From: Methylophaga sp. OBS3
Lineage (GTDB): Bacteria; Pseudomonadota; Gammaproteobacteria; Nitrosococcales; Methylophagaceae
Direction of reading: 5' to 3'
NCBI RefSeq assembly: GCF_026319325.1
Contig: NZ_JAPDMU010000002.1
Span: 372,001-436,000 of the forward strand
DNA length: 64,000 nt
Part shown: positions 18,464 to 27,841 of the stretch, in pieces
How positions within the stretch are numbered: position 1 is the first letter of the stretch
Layout of the letters: each line of letters begins with the position of its first letter
Notes under the pieces: model-generated
What the model was told of the DNA's origin: nothing
The model's database searches: none
What the model saw: the letters and a program-made list of their open reading frames with translations, nothing else
Made by a program: the position numbers and the translations under genes

Positions 18464-19684
18464 ATGCTGGCTAAATTAAGTGCCTTACCTGACGCTGTTC
18501 GCCAATATTTGGTGGTAACGGTCAGCTATTGGGCATTTACCCTGACAGATGGGGCTTTGCGCATGCTGGTGGTGTTATTTTTCCACCAGCTTGGTTACAG
18601 CCCCCTCGAAGTTGCCATGTTATTCGTGTTGTACGAATTTTTTGGCATTGTCACCAATCTGTTTGGTGGCTGGTTGGGCGCGCGCCTTGGGCTTAATATC
18701 ACCCTTCACCTGGGTTTATTTATCCAAATTGTTGCCTTAGCCATGTTGTTGGTTGATCCCGCATGGCTAACTGTTGCTTATGTAATGGTGGCGCAAGCTT
18801 TATCCGGTATTGCCAAAGATCTGAATAAGATGAGTGCCAAGTCCAGTATTAAGATGCTGGTGGACGATGCGCAGCAAAACACGCTCTACAAATGGATAGC
18901 AGCTTTAACGGGTTCAAAAAATGCGTTGAAAGGTGTTGGTTTCTTTGTCGGTGCGGCATTGTTGTATTGGATCTCATTTCGCGGTGCGCTATTAGTTTTA
19001 ATGGGGTTATTACTAATAGTGTTGATTTGGAGTCTGGTGGCACTTAAACGAGATTTGGGTCGTAGCCAATTCAAGCCTAAATTTCGCGATGTGTTCTCCA
19101 AAAGCCAGACCGTCAATTATCTATCAGCTGCCCGTTTCTTTTTATTTGGCTCACGCGATGTTTGGTTTGTTGTCGCATTGCCTGTTTTTCTGCATAGTCA
19201 GCTGCAATGGCCCAGCATTTATATCGGTGCCTTATTAGCAACTTGGGTGATTGGTTATGGCATGGTGCAAGCGCTTACCCCAAAACTGACGGGTTATTCA
19301 AAACAACATGCCCCTGATGGTTATCAAGTGTGGCTTTGGTCTTTACCTTTGATGTTTCTGCCATTAACGCTTAGTGCCGCCATATACTGGAATATTGCTT
19401 TATGGTCGGCCATGACCGTTGGCTTATTCATTTATGGTGTGTTGTTTGCGATCAATTCGGCAGTACACTCTTATCTAATTGTTGCTTATGCCAATGCGAA
19501 TGGCGTATCGCTGGATGTAGGGTTTTATTACATGGCCAATGCTGCGGGACGCTTGTTCGGCACTATTTTGTCAGGCTGGATTTATCAGCAGGCAGGGTTA
19601 GCAGCATGCTTATTGGTATCGGCAATGATGATTGCTGCGGCGAGTATTATTTCAAGAATGTTACCGAGGCATAGCTATACCTGA
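18464..19684 (+). CDS. ArsJ-like MFS transporter (organoarsenical / arsenophosphoglycerate efflux family)
   Basis: Inner-membrane carrier with about 12 helices, 406 residues from an ATG that has AGGA six bases upstream. The N-terminal half resembles ArsJ, as I recall it: YWAFTLTDGALRMLVVL at about 25-41, then FYEFFG-like YEFFGIVTNLFGGWLGARLG, then SGIAKDLNKMSAKSSIK near 113-129. ArsJ proteins export 1-arseno-3-phosphoglycerate made by a partner GAPDH. No GAPDH gene is seen nearby, so either the housekeeping enzyme serves or the substrate differs. It sits between a Pit transporter, which lets arsenate in, and phoB, which fits arsenate or phosphate handling. Identification is from memory of the family. 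Confidence 0.7.
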   Translation: MLAKLSALPDAVRQYLVVTVSYWAFTLTDGALRMLVVLFFHQLGYSPLEVAMLFVLYEFFGIVTNLFGGWLGARLGLNITLHLGLFIQIVALAMLLVDPAWLTVAYVMVAQALSGIAKDLNKMSAKSSIKMLVDDAQQNTLYKWIAALTGSKNALKGVGFFVGAALLYWISFRGALLVLMGLLLIVLIWSLVALKRDLGRSQFKPKFRDVFSKSQTVNYLSAARFFLFGSRDVWFVVALPVFLHSQLQWPSIYIGALLATWVIGYGMVQALTPKLTGYSKQHAPDGYQVWLWSLPLMFLPLTLSAAIYWNIALWSAMTVGLFIYGVLFAINSAVHSYLIVAYANANGVSLDVGFYYMANAAGRLFGTILSGWIYQQAGLAACLLVSAMMIAAASIISRMLPRHSYT

Positions 19685-19698
19685 TGCGGTTTGCCGCG

Positions 19699-19732
19699 CT
19701 GTTATCATTTTGTCATATTTGACAGGTAGGCT
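19699..19732 (+). promoter_or_regulatory. Pho box and -10 box of the phoBR promoter
   Basis: Two 7-base direct repeats CTGTTAT (19699-19705) and TTGTCAT (19710-19716) separated by 4 bases, which is the PhoB box layout (consensus CTGTCAT, 4, CTGTCAT). Ten bases further is TAGGCT (19727-19732) as a -10. A Pho box replacing the -35 with this spacing is the known design of PhoB-activated promoters, so phoBR is probably autoactivated. Confidence 0.75.
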
Positions 19733-19762
19733 TGTGCCCAATTATTGACTGGGAATGGATTT

Positions 19763-20455
19763 ATGGCGACGACCGTACTGTTAGTGGAAGATGACGCGGC
19801 AATCCGCGACATGTTGAGTTTCAGCCTCAAACAAGCGGGGTTTACTTGTGAGCCAGCACGGGATGCTGAGCAAGGTCTAGAGTGGTTAAAAAACCAACAA
19901 CCAGACATGATTTTGTTGGACTGGATGCTTCCTGGTATTGATGGCATCGAATTTATTCGTCGTCTGCGCGCCAATGAATTTTTAGCGTCAATCCCGGTCA
20001 TCATGCTCACCGCAAAAGGCGAAAGTGAGGACATGGTGAAAGGTTTAAGTGTTGGTGCTGATGATTACATCAACAAGCCGTTCTCACCGCCTGAGCTGAT
20101 TGCACGTATCAAAGCCGTTTTACGTCGTTGCCGCCCACTCGGCGATGATGATGCTCAGAAGCTGCAGTTCGGTGATTTAGTGTTGGATACCAAAAGTCAC
20201 CGTGTCACGGTTAATGGTAGCCGTATTGAGTTAGGGCCTACCGAGTTTCGTTTATTGCACTTTTTCATGAAAAACCCTGAGCGCGCTTATAACCGATCGC
20301 AACTACTGGACTTTGTTTGGGGCGATACCGTTTATATCGAAGAGCGAACAGTTGATGTCCATATCCGTCGTTTACGTAAAGCGCTTGAACCAACAGGACA
20401 TGATCCGTTGGTACAAACTGTGCGTGGCGTTGGCTACCGTTTTTCAGTCGAATAA
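19763..20455 (+). CDS. phoB: Phosphate regulon response regulator PhoB
   Basis: Transcription activator of phosphate-starvation genes, phosphorylated by PhoR. 230 residues from the ATG, which matches the family N-terminus; an upstream TTG in frame is ignored. Receiver domain: acidic pair Glu9-Asp10, phosphoacceptor Asp53 in LLDWMLPG, and conserved Lys in MLTAKGE. The C-terminal winged helix (OmpR type, about 130-228) contains GPTEFRLLHFFM and RTVDVHIRRLRKAL. A Pho box is upstream. phoR follows 13 bases downstream. Confidence 0.96.
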   Translation: MATTVLLVEDDAAIRDMLSFSLKQAGFTCEPARDAEQGLEWLKNQQPDMILLDWMLPGIDGIEFIRRLRANEFLASIPVIMLTAKGESEDMVKGLSVGADDYINKPFSPPELIARIKAVLRRCRPLGDDDAQKLQFGDLVLDTKSHRVTVNGSRIELGPTEFRLLHFFMKNPERAYNRSQLLDFVWGDTVYIEERTVDVHIRRLRKALEPTGHDPLVQTVRGVGYRFSVE

Positions 20456-20468
20456 ATAGGCACTACCT

Positions 20469-21758
20469 ATGTCTTGGGATTATTGGCGCCTAATTACGCT
20501 AATGAGTTTGGCCGGCTTTTTGGGGCTGGTCATTGGTCATATGATGGAAGTGCTGTTTTTTACAGCCTTGGTCTATTTGTTGTGGCTACAAAAACAGTGG
20601 TTTGTTCTTCACAACTGGTTACTAAAACCTAAGAAAAACAAATCACCTAGCGGTGAAGGCGTGATTGACGATGTCTGTCGTCTGATTGAGAAAACACATT
20701 CACAGAGCAGCAGCCGTAAAAAGAAACTTACCGCCTATTTCAAACGTTTTCAAAGTGTTACAGCCGCTTTGCCTGATGCCATTTTGGTGCTGGGTGAGTT
20801 TGGCCAAGTAGAGTGGGCGAATAACTCCGCACGTGAGTTATTGGGTATTCATTGGCCAAGAGATAACAACTTACGAGTGAACAATTTAATTCGGGATCCG
20901 GCGTTTCAAAAGTTATTAGATGAAACCGAAGAGACGGGTGGTGTCGTTAATGTGACATCACCAGAAAACCCTGCATTACAACTTGAACTTAAATTGGTGA
21001 ACTACACTGATAAAGATCGGTTGTTGATTGCCCGCGATATCACGCAAACGATTAAGTTACAGCGGATGCGTCGAGATTTTGTGGCCAATGTGTCTCACGA
21101 ATTGCGTACCCCACTTACAGTACTACGTGGCTATCTTGAGAGCTTTGATCAAAACAGTGACCCAGCAATGTGGCAGCAAGCGCTGCCTATCATGCAGCAG
21201 CAAACGCAGCGCATGAATCTAATGATTAAAGATTTGCTGACCTTGTCACAACTCGAAACTGGCGAAAAAGCATTACAACATCGCCCAACCGATGTTTGTA
21301 AGTTATTACATAGCATTGTTGAAGATGCCAAACGTCTTGAGCATTATCAGCAGCAGCAAATTACGTTGAACTGTATGACGGATAAATGGCTGTTGGCGGA
21401 TAGTGATGAGCTCCGCAGTGCCATCTCAAACTTGGTTTTTAATGCGGTGAAATATACGCCAGAAGACACCGCTATTCGGGTGAACTGGTCTGTTGAAAAT
21501 GGCGCGGCAGTAATAGAAGTCGAAGATGAAGGCGATGGTATTGCCCAACATCATCTTGAGCGATTAACTGAGCGTTTTTATCGCGTTGATAGTGGTCGGG
21601 CTCGTGAAACAGGTGGAACAGGTCTTGGACTTGCCATCGTAAAACACGTTTTGCAACGTCACCATGCCGAATTGTCTATTCACAGTAATTTAGGTGAGGG
21701 CGCCACTTTCCGCTGCGTCTTTGATCGTAATAGTTTGATGGACAAGATCGACGTCTAA
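20469..21758 (+). CDS. phoR: Phosphate regulon sensor histidine kinase PhoR
   Basis: Membrane kinase that reads the state of the Pst transporter (through PhoU) and phosphorylates PhoB. 429 residues. Two short N-terminal helices (about 8-45) without a large periplasmic loop are typical of PhoR. A PAS domain follows (about 95-195). The H-box VSHELRTPL contains His210. The ATPase domain has N-box NLVFNAVKYTP, G1 DEGDGI and G2 GGTGLGLAI. It is cotranscribed with phoB. Confidence 0.95.
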   Translation: MSWDYWRLITLMSLAGFLGLVIGHMMEVLFFTALVYLLWLQKQWFVLHNWLLKPKKNKSPSGEGVIDDVCRLIEKTHSQSSSRKKKLTAYFKRFQSVTAALPDAILVLGEFGQVEWANNSARELLGIHWPRDNNLRVNNLIRDPAFQKLLDETEETGGVVNVTSPENPALQLELKLVNYTDKDRLLIARDITQTIKLQRMRRDFVANVSHELRTPLTVLRGYLESFDQNSDPAMWQQALPIMQQQTQRMNLMIKDLLTLSQLETGEKALQHRPTDVCKLLHSIVEDAKRLEHYQQQQITLNCMTDKWLLADSDELRSAISNLVFNAVKYTPEDTAIRVNWSVENGAAVIEVEDEGDGIAQHHLERLTERFYRVDSGRARETGGTGLGLAIVKHVLQRHHAELSIHSNLGEGATFRCVFDRNSLMDKIDV

Positions 21759-21762
21759 GGTC

Positions 21763-21840
21763 TTGTCATTGCTTACATATCTGTTTGTAACAGAATTGTC
21801 ATAAAGATTTCATACCCTTGTCACAGTTTGTCGCGATACT
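21763..21840 (+). promoter_or_regulatory. Pho box array and promoter of pstS
   Basis: PhoB half-sites recur with an 11-base period: TTGTCAT (21763), a weak TACATAT (21774), TTGTAAC (21785), TTGTCAT (21796), ATTTCAT (21807) and TTGTCAC (21818). Ten bases after the last one is GATACT (21835-21840), a good -10, the same geometry as at phoB. This predicts strong, cooperative PhoB activation of pstS under phosphate limitation. The first two sites lie just after the phoR stop and are less certain than the last four. Confidence 0.8.
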
Positions 21841-21906
21841 GCTCCGGTGTGCAGCGCGACCGAAGCGCTGCGACGCTTTGATTTTAATCCAAGGAGTTGA
21901 GCTCTC

Positions 21907-22863
21907 ATGTTCAGTAAGAAATTTGCGTTGTTTGGTGCTGCGATGGCACTGACTTTTTCTTCAGTTTCATTTGCAGATGTAGATCCAAACCTGCCTGCAT
22001 ATGAAAAAACAAGCGGTGTATCAGGTAGCCTGTCTAGCGTTGGTTCAGACACACTGGCTAACTTAATGACACTGTGGGCTGAAGAGTTCAAACGTGAATA
22101 CCCAAATGTCAGCATTCAAATTCAAGCAGCCGGTTCTTCAACTGCGCCACCTGCTCTGACTGAAGGTACTTCAAACGTTGGCCCTATGAGCCGCGAAATG
22201 AAAGACAGTGAAATCGCTGCTTTCGAAAAAAAATACGGTTACAAACCAACTGCAATTCCAGTTGCTGTTGACGCATTGGCTGTTTACGTACACAAAGACA
22301 ACCCAATCGAAGGTATGACTATCGCGCAAGTTGACGCGGTATTCTCTGCAACACGTACTTGTGGTTACAACGAAGACATCACTGACTGGTCACAACTGGG
22401 TGTAGACGGTCTGGGTTCAATCCAACTGTACGGTCGTAACTCAGTATCTGGTACTTACGGTTACTTCAAAGAAAACGCACTGTGTAAAGGTGACTTCAAA
22501 AACAGTGTTAACGAACAACCAGGTTCAGCTTCAGTTGTTCAAGGTGTGACTAAATCAGTCAACGGTATCGGTTACTCAGGTATCGGTTACAAAACATCTG
22601 GCGTTAAATTGGTTCCTTTAGCGAAAGAAGAAGGCCAGCCATTTATCGAAGCTAACACTGAAAATGCGGCTAACGGTTCATTCCCACTGTCACGTTACCT
22701 GTGGGTTTATGTGAACAAAGCACCTAACGCTGAAATGGCGCCAATCGACCGTGAATTCATGAAATTAGTTTTATCGAAAATCGGTCAAGAAGTTGTTGTT
22801 AAAGACGGTTACGTGCCACTGCCAGAAGCAGTTGCTAAAAAATACCGTGATTTACTGAAGTAA
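21907..22863 (+). CDS. pstS: Phosphate ABC transporter, periplasmic phosphate-binding protein PstS
   Basis: High-affinity periplasmic phosphate receptor of the Pst transporter. 318 residues. A Sec signal peptide ends after about Ala23 (SVSFA). The phosphate-loop stretches are GSDTLANLM near 42, [11 protein letters not shown] near 77 and [14 protein letters not shown] near 178. Ribosome site AAGGAG precedes the start. Compared with neighbours the gene uses CTG leucine, AAC asparagine and CGT arginine codons strikingly often, a sign of very high expression. A hairpin after the stop separates it from pstC. Confidence 0.96.
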   Translation: MFSKKFALFGAAMALTFSSVSFADVDPNLPAYEKTSGVSGSLSSVGSDTLANLMTLWAEEFKREYPNVSIQIQAAGSSTAPPALTEGTSNVGPMSREMKDSEIAAFEKKYGYKPTAIPVAVDALAVYVHKDNPIEGMTIAQVDAVFSATRTCGYNEDITDWSQLGVDGLGSIQLYGRNSVSGTYGYFKENALCKGDFKNSVNEQPGSASVVQGVTKSVNGIGYSGIGYKTSGVKLVPLAKEEGQPFIEANTENAANGSFPLSRYLWVYVNKAPNAEMAPIDREFMKLVLSKIGQEVVVKDGYVPLPEAVAKKYRDLLK

Positions 22864-22877
22864 GCTTTGCTCCTAAG

Positions 22878-22913
22878 ACACCCCGCACAATTAGTTGTGT
22901 GGGGTGTTTTATT
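22878..22913 (+). terminator. Strong hairpin between pstS and pstC
   Basis: A 13-bp stem, ACACCCCGCACAA (22878) with TTGTGTGGGGTGT (22895), with one G-T pair, a 4-base TTAG loop and then TTTATTATT. It looks like a Rho-independent terminator or mRNA-stabilising hairpin. Placed 15 bases after pstS, it would let pstS be made in excess over the membrane components. No separate promoter for pstC was recognised in the remaining 108 bases, so partial read-through is likely. Confidence 0.75.
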
Positions 22914-23021
22914 ATTAAGGACAGCGTTAACGGGCTTGCCCGCAGGTTCGTTAGCAGTGTTCCAATTGCCCCGCTTAAGCGGATGCAGAATATTAATTTA
23001 AAGAACTAGATAAGCTGACTT

Positions 23022-25298
23022 ATGGCTGAAAATACAATCGAAAAAGGTGTGATTCCGGCAGCAGACTCAAGTGTTGCTATTCGTCGCCGTAGGTGGCGTG
23101 AGATGAAAGACAAAATGGCACGCTTTTTTGTCACCGGTGGTGGCCTGATGGTCATTGTCGCGATCGTGCTGATTTTCTTCTATCTACTATATGTGGTTCT
23201 GCCTTTATTTGGTGGCGCTGATATACGGGCAAAAAAACAATATGAGATGGCAGCGGAAGACGTTGTTCATGTCATGCTCGATGAATATAACGAAGTCGGT
23301 TTATCGTTAGACCACGATGCGCAGTTACGCTTTTTCAACGCCCAAACGGGTGATGTTATTGCGACACCAGAATTGCCATTGCCAACAGATGCCGGCGTTT
23401 CTAGTTTTGCGGCTGGCAGTTTATCTGAGGGTGTGTTTGCTTACGGCTTTGACGATGGCCGTGCGTTGATGTTCAACGAAAGTTATCGCATCAGCTATCC
23501 AGAAGGAACAACCCGTCTTATTACACCAGAAATCGAGTACCCATTAGGGCAGGATTTAGTGGTTGTCGATGCGCAAGGGCAGTCATTAACGCAATTAGCC
23601 ACGCAGTTTGATGATGATATGGCGACCTTTGTAGCTTTAACTGTCGATAACCGATTAGTGTTGACCCGTGTTGAGAAGAAAGTGAATTTCTTGGACGACA
23701 CGCAAGTTGAGTTAACGGTGTCGCACCGTGATTTGCCGGTGAGCAATGTCAAAAACATCACCAGTTTCCGTATGGATAAAGATCAGCGTGATCTGTTTGT
23801 TGCTTATAACAACGGTGATATATCGTTCCTGAATATTCAGCGCTTAAATGCGATTAACCTAATTCAAACGGTTAGTGCCGTACCGGAAGGTGTTGATATC
23901 ACATCAATGGAATTATTGGCTGGTGGTATTTCACTGCTAGTTGGTCGTAGTGATGGTCAGATTGACCAGTGGTTCCCTGTACGTGATGAAAGCAACAACT
24001 ACACGTTACAGCTGATTCGTAGCTTTGATAAACAAACTGCGCCAATCCGTCGCATCCTGCCTGAGCAAAGTCGTAAAGGCTTTATGACGCTGGACGATAA
24101 TGGTGAAGTGGGTGTTTATCACACCACTGCACACCGCACCCTGATGGTGGAAGATCTATTTGAGAATGGTGAAGCCCATATGGCGTTATCACCCCGTAAG
24201 AATGGTCTATTGGTTGTCGGTAACGGCGGCAATACGCAGTTCTTCGAAGTCGATAACAAACACCCAGAAATCTCTTGGCATTCACTGTGGGAGAAAGTCT
24301 GGTACGAAAACCGTAGTGGTCCAGAGTATATCTGGCAGTCGACGTCAGCAGACAACAATTTTGAGCCGAAGCTGAGCTTGTCACCTCTGACTTTCGGTAC
24401 CATTAAAGCTGCGTTTTACGCCATGCTGGTTGCTGTGCCGCTGGCCATTATGGGCGCGATTTTCACCGCTTACTTCATGTCGCCAAAAATGCGTGGCATC
24501 GTCAAACCAACCATTGAGATCATGGAAGCCTTGCCAACCGTTATTCTCGGCTTCTTGGCGGGGTTGTGGCTGGCACCATTGGTCGAAGGTAACTTACCGG
24601 GTGTTTTTGCAATATTTATCATGACGCCGATCATGATCATATTAGTGGCTTGGTTGTGGTCACGTTTACCGCAAAGCATTCGTACCCGAATTCCTGATGG
24701 TTGGGAAGCCGCAGTACTCATTCCTGTCGTTGTGTTGGTTGGCTTTGTCTCAATGCAAATGAGTGTGCCATTGGAGGGCTTACTATTTGATGGTGATATG
24801 CCTGCATGGTTGGAGTCTGTCGGTATTGGTTATGACCAACGTAACTCTCTGGTTGTCGGTATGGTCATGGGTTTTGCCGTTATCCCAACAATCTTCTCAA
24901 TTACTGAAGATGCGATTTTCAGTGTACCCAAGCAACTGACCATAGGTTCGTTGGCGCTGGGTGCAACCCAATGGCAAACGCTGGTTAAAGTGGTCTTGTT
25001 GACGGCAAGCCCAGGTATTTTCTCAGCCGTCATGATTGGTTTAGGTCGTGCCGTGGGTGAAACCATGATCGTATTAATGGCAACAGGTAATACGCCAATC
25101 ATGGATTTCAATATTTTCGAAGGTTTCCGGGCCTTGTCTGCCAATATCGCGGTAGAAATGCCGGAGTCAGAAGTTAACAGTTCCCACTACCGGGTCTTGT
25201 TCTTGGCCGCATTGGTGTTGTTTATGGCGACATTTATCTTCAACACAATTGCCGAGCTGGTGCGTCAGCGCCTGCGTAACAAATACAGCAGTTTATAA
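23022..25298 (+). CDS. pstC: Phosphate ABC transporter permease PstC, long form with N-terminal extension
   Basis: Membrane subunit of the Pst phosphate importer. 758 residues, more than twice the 319 of E. coli PstC. One helix at about 37-62 is followed by some 380 residues without membrane segments. That stretch has repeated short beta-type units (for example SLDHDAQLRFFNAQTGDVIA and LLVGRSDGQIDQWFPV), which look like a beta-propeller and probably lie in the periplasm. The permease domain with five or six helices fills 455-745 and carries the ABC-permease loop SLALGATQWQTLVKVVLLTA. Long PstC proteins are known in other gammaproteobacteria. No strong ribosome site was seen before the ATG. 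Confidence 0.92.
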   Translation: MAENTIEKGVIPAADSSVAIRRRRWREMKDKMARFFVTGGGLMVIVAIVLIFFYLLYVVLPLFGGADIRAKKQYEMAAEDVVHVMLDEYNEVGLSLDHDAQLRFFNAQTGDVIATPELPLPTDAGVSSFAAGSLSEGVFAYGFDDGRALMFNESYRISYPEGTTRLITPEIEYPLGQDLVVVDAQGQSLTQLATQFDDDMATFVALTVDNRLVLTRVEKKVNFLDDTQVELTVSHRDLPVSNVKNITSFRMDKDQRDLFVAYNNGDISFLNIQRLNAINLIQTVSAVPEGVDITSMELLAGGISLLVGRSDGQIDQWFPVRDESNNYTLQLIRSFDKQTAPIRRILPEQSRKGFMTLDDNGEVGVYHTTAHRTLMVEDLFENGEAHMALSPRKNGLLVVGNGGNTQFFEVDNKHPEISWHSLWEKVWYENRSGPEYIWQSTSADNNFEPKLSLSPLTFGTIKAAFYAMLVAVPLAIMGAIFTAYFMSPKMRGIVKPTIEIMEALPTVILGFLAGLWLAPLVEGNLPGVFAIFIMTPIMIILVAWLWSRLPQSIRTRIPDGWEAAVLIPVVVLVGFVSMQMSVPLEGLLFDGDMPAWLESVGIGYDQRNSLVVGMVMGFAVIPTIFSITEDAIFSVPKQLTIGSLALGATQWQTLVKVVLLTASPGIFSAVMIGLGRAVGETMIVLMATGNTPIMDFNIFEGFRALSANIAVEMPESEVNSSHYRVLFLAALVLFMATFIFNTIAELVRQRLRNKYSSL

Positions 25299-25310
25299 GC
25301 AGAGATCAGC

Positions 25311-26978
25311 ATGTCGAATCAATCGTTTAAATCTTGGTATCAAAGCGGCAAGCCATTTATTTGGCTGAATGCCGGTGCGCTTACAATCAGCTTGGTCGCT
25401 GTTGTTGGTTTGTTGGCATTGATCGCTGTTCGCGGCTTAAGCCATTTCTGGCCAGCAGACGTTATGTCGGTGTCATACTCCGAGCCCGATACTGAAGTCA
25501 CTACGCTGATTGGTGAGCGTGTTGATACCGAAGTGGTGCCTGTTGAACGTTTAGGCAGTGATTATCCTCTTGCCGAAGGTCAGGTCAGTGCCACACGTTA
25601 TTTATTGAAAGTAGGTAACCGTGACCAGTTTGGTCTGGATTTTCGTTGGATCAATGCTGATTGGATGGGTGAGGTGACTTACCCAGAAGATATCGTTGCT
25701 GTTGAGCGTCGTGAATGGGGTCACTTTTATGGATACCTTAGCCGTGTATTAGAAAACGGTGAAGTGGTTGCCGAAGGTGAAGCCGCTTGGCCAGCGCTGA
25801 TAGAACGTTTGGAACGTAGTAACCATTTGGTTGGTGAAATCAAACACATCGAAAAAATCGAAATCGGCAAAGTCAACCAGGTGTTGGAGAACCAACGTCT
25901 GGCTGAAAAACGTTTGCAAATGGATGGTGTACCAGCTGGTGATCCAGCTTATGCTGAAATCGAAGCAGAAAGAGAAATCCAAAAGCAAAAATATGCTGAC
26001 TTATTAGATGAGTTGGGCGCACTGAACCAAGGCTTAAACCGTGACAGTATTGTCATGACTATGGCTGATGGTCGTGAAGTCACCATCAGATTATCTAAAG
26101 TGGTACATGCCTTTATGCCAAACGCGATGAGCCGTTTGGATAAGTTGCAGCATTACTTTGGTGAGATCTGGAAGTTTGTGTCTGGTGAGCCACGTGAGGC
26201 CAATACTGAAGGCGGTATTTTCCCGGCTATTTTCGGTACTGTCATGATGGTTATCATCATGTCGATTTTGGTGACGCCGTTTGGTGTCGTTGCAGCGATT
26301 TACTTAAAAGAATATGCCAAGCAAGGTTTTATTACCCGCACCATTCGTATTGCGGTAAATAACCTGGCTGGTGTGCCATCAATTGTTTACGGCGTATTTG
26401 GTCTAGGTTTCTTCGTTTACTTCCTGGGTGGCAGTATCGATGAAATTTTCTTCCAAGCGAAACTCCCAGCACCGACATTTGGTGCACCAGGTTTGATGTG
26501 GGCATCGTTAACGTTGGCAATTCTGACAGTGCCAGTCGTTATTGTGGCAACTGAAGAAGGTCTGTCACGTATTCCTCGGGCAATGCGTGAAGGTAGTTTG
26601 GCTTTAGGTGCGACCAAAGCAGAAACATTGTGGCGTACAGTTGTGCCTATGGCGGCGCCAGCCATGATGACCGGTTTGATTTTGGCGGTAGCGCGTGCCG
26701 CGGGTGAGGTTGCCCCGCTGATGATGGTCGGTGTAGTAAAACTGGCACCGGCATTAGCAGTCGATACTATTGCACCTTATTTACATTTGGATCGCCAGTT
26801 TATGCACTTAGGTTTCCATATCTACGATGTGGGTTTCCAAAGTCCAAACGTTGAGGCGGCACGACCACTGGTTTATGCCACAGCATTCTTACTAGTGTTG
26901 ATTATTGTGGTTCTGAATTTAACGGCGATCGGTATTCGTAATCGCCTGCGTGAAAACTTTAAAGCGAGTGATAACTAA
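25311..26978 (+). CDS. pstA: Phosphate ABC transporter permease PstA, long form
   Basis: Second membrane subunit of the Pst importer. 555 residues against about 296 in E. coli. A first helix (about 20-42) is followed by a roughly 250-residue extension that contains a charged coiled coil (about 165-245, with [19 protein letters not shown]). The permease domain (about 300-545) follows, with the loop [22 protein letters not shown] for contact with PstB. The matching extensions of PstC and PstA suggest that they pack together in the periplasm; this is inference. The gene overlaps pstB by one base. Confidence 0.93.
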   Translation: MSNQSFKSWYQSGKPFIWLNAGALTISLVAVVGLLALIAVRGLSHFWPADVMSVSYSEPDTEVTTLIGERVDTEVVPVERLGSDYPLAEGQVSATRYLLKVGNRDQFGLDFRWINADWMGEVTYPEDIVAVERREWGHFYGYLSRVLENGEVVAEGEAAWPALIERLERSNHLVGEIKHIEKIEIGKVNQVLENQRLAEKRLQMDGVPAGDPAYAEIEAEREIQKQKYADLLDELGALNQGLNRDSIVMTMADGREVTIRLSKVVHAFMPNAMSRLDKLQHYFGEIWKFVSGEPREANTEGGIFPAIFGTVMMVIIMSILVTPFGVVAAIYLKEYAKQGFITRTIRIAVNNLAGVPSIVYGVFGLGFFVYFLGGSIDEIFFQAKLPAPTFGAPGLMWASLTLAILTVPVVIVATEEGLSRIPRAMREGSLALGATKAETLWRTVVPMAAPAMMTGLILAVARAAGEVAPLMMVGVVKLAPALAVDTIAPYLHLDRQFMHLGFHIYDVGFQSPNVEAARPLVYATAFLLVLIIVVLNLTAIGIRNRLRENFKASDN

Positions 26979-27820
26979 TGGAAGCAGCTAATACAGAAAA
27001 AGCCGCAGCACGTGGAATTGATATCGAATCAATGCAACGTGGACCAAAATTGAGTCTGGAAAATGAAACAGCGTGTTTAGAAGTAAAAAACTTCAACCTG
27101 TTTTACGGCGAATCACAAGCGCTGCGGAATATTAATATGTCGATCCCAAAGAACCGCGTGACGGCCTTCATCGGTCCGAGCGGTTGTGGTAAATCGACGT
27201 TATTACGTTGTTTTAACCGTATGAATGACCTTATCGACAATGTGTCGGTAACCGGTGAAATCTTATTGGATGGTGCTGATGTCAATGCACCGAAAGTCAA
27301 CGTTGCTGACCTGCGTCGTAACGTCGGTATGGTTTTCCAAAAACCAAACCCATTTCCAAAAACGATTTATGAAAATGTGGCATATGGTTTACGTCTGCAA
27401 GGCGTTAATGATCGCCAAACATTAGATAAAGTTGTTGAGAAGTCGCTGAAAGGCGCAGCATTATGGGACGAAGTAAAAGATCGTTTGCATACGCTAGCAA
27501 TGGGCTTATCGGGTGGTCAGCAACAACGTCTGGTCATTGCGCGTGCTATCGCTATCGAACCCGAAGTGTTGTTATTGGATGAACCTGCATCAGCGTTAGA
27601 TCCATTATCAACATTGAAAGTTGAAGAGCTGATTCACGAACTGAAAGATAAATACACCATCGTTATCGTCACCCATAACATGCAGCAGGCTGCACGTGTG
27701 TCTGACTATACGGCGTTTTTATACATGGGTGAGCTGATTGAGTTTGGTGCGACGGATGAGTTATTCACCAACCCAAGCAAGAAGCAAACTGAAGACTATA
27801 TTACCGGCCGTTACGGCTAA
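26978..27820 (+). CDS. pstB: Phosphate ABC transporter ATP-binding protein PstB
   Basis: Cytoplasmic ATPase that powers phosphate import. 280 residues, with an N-terminal extension of about 30 residues over the E. coli protein. Walker [11 protein letters not shown]-loop [19 protein letters not shown], signature LSGGQQQR, Walker [14 protein letters not shown] and switch histidine THNMQQA are all present. Ala replaces the usual Thr or Ser in the DEPTSALDP stretch, which is a mild change. It overlaps pstA by one base and phoU follows. Confidence 0.97.
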   Translation: MEAANTEKAAARGIDIESMQRGPKLSLENETACLEVKNFNLFYGESQALRNINMSIPKNRVTAFIGPSGCGKSTLLRCFNRMNDLIDNVSVTGEILLDGADVNAPKVNVADLRRNVGMVFQKPNPFPKTIYENVAYGLRLQGVNDRQTLDKVVEKSLKGAALWDEVKDRLHTLAMGLSGGQQQRLVIARAIAIEPEVLLLDEPASALDPLSTLKVEELIHELKDKYTIVIVTHNMQQAARVSDYTAFLYMGELIEFGATDELFTNPSKKQTEDYITGRYG

Positions 27821-27841
27821 TTGTGGCCAAGGAGCACTGAG

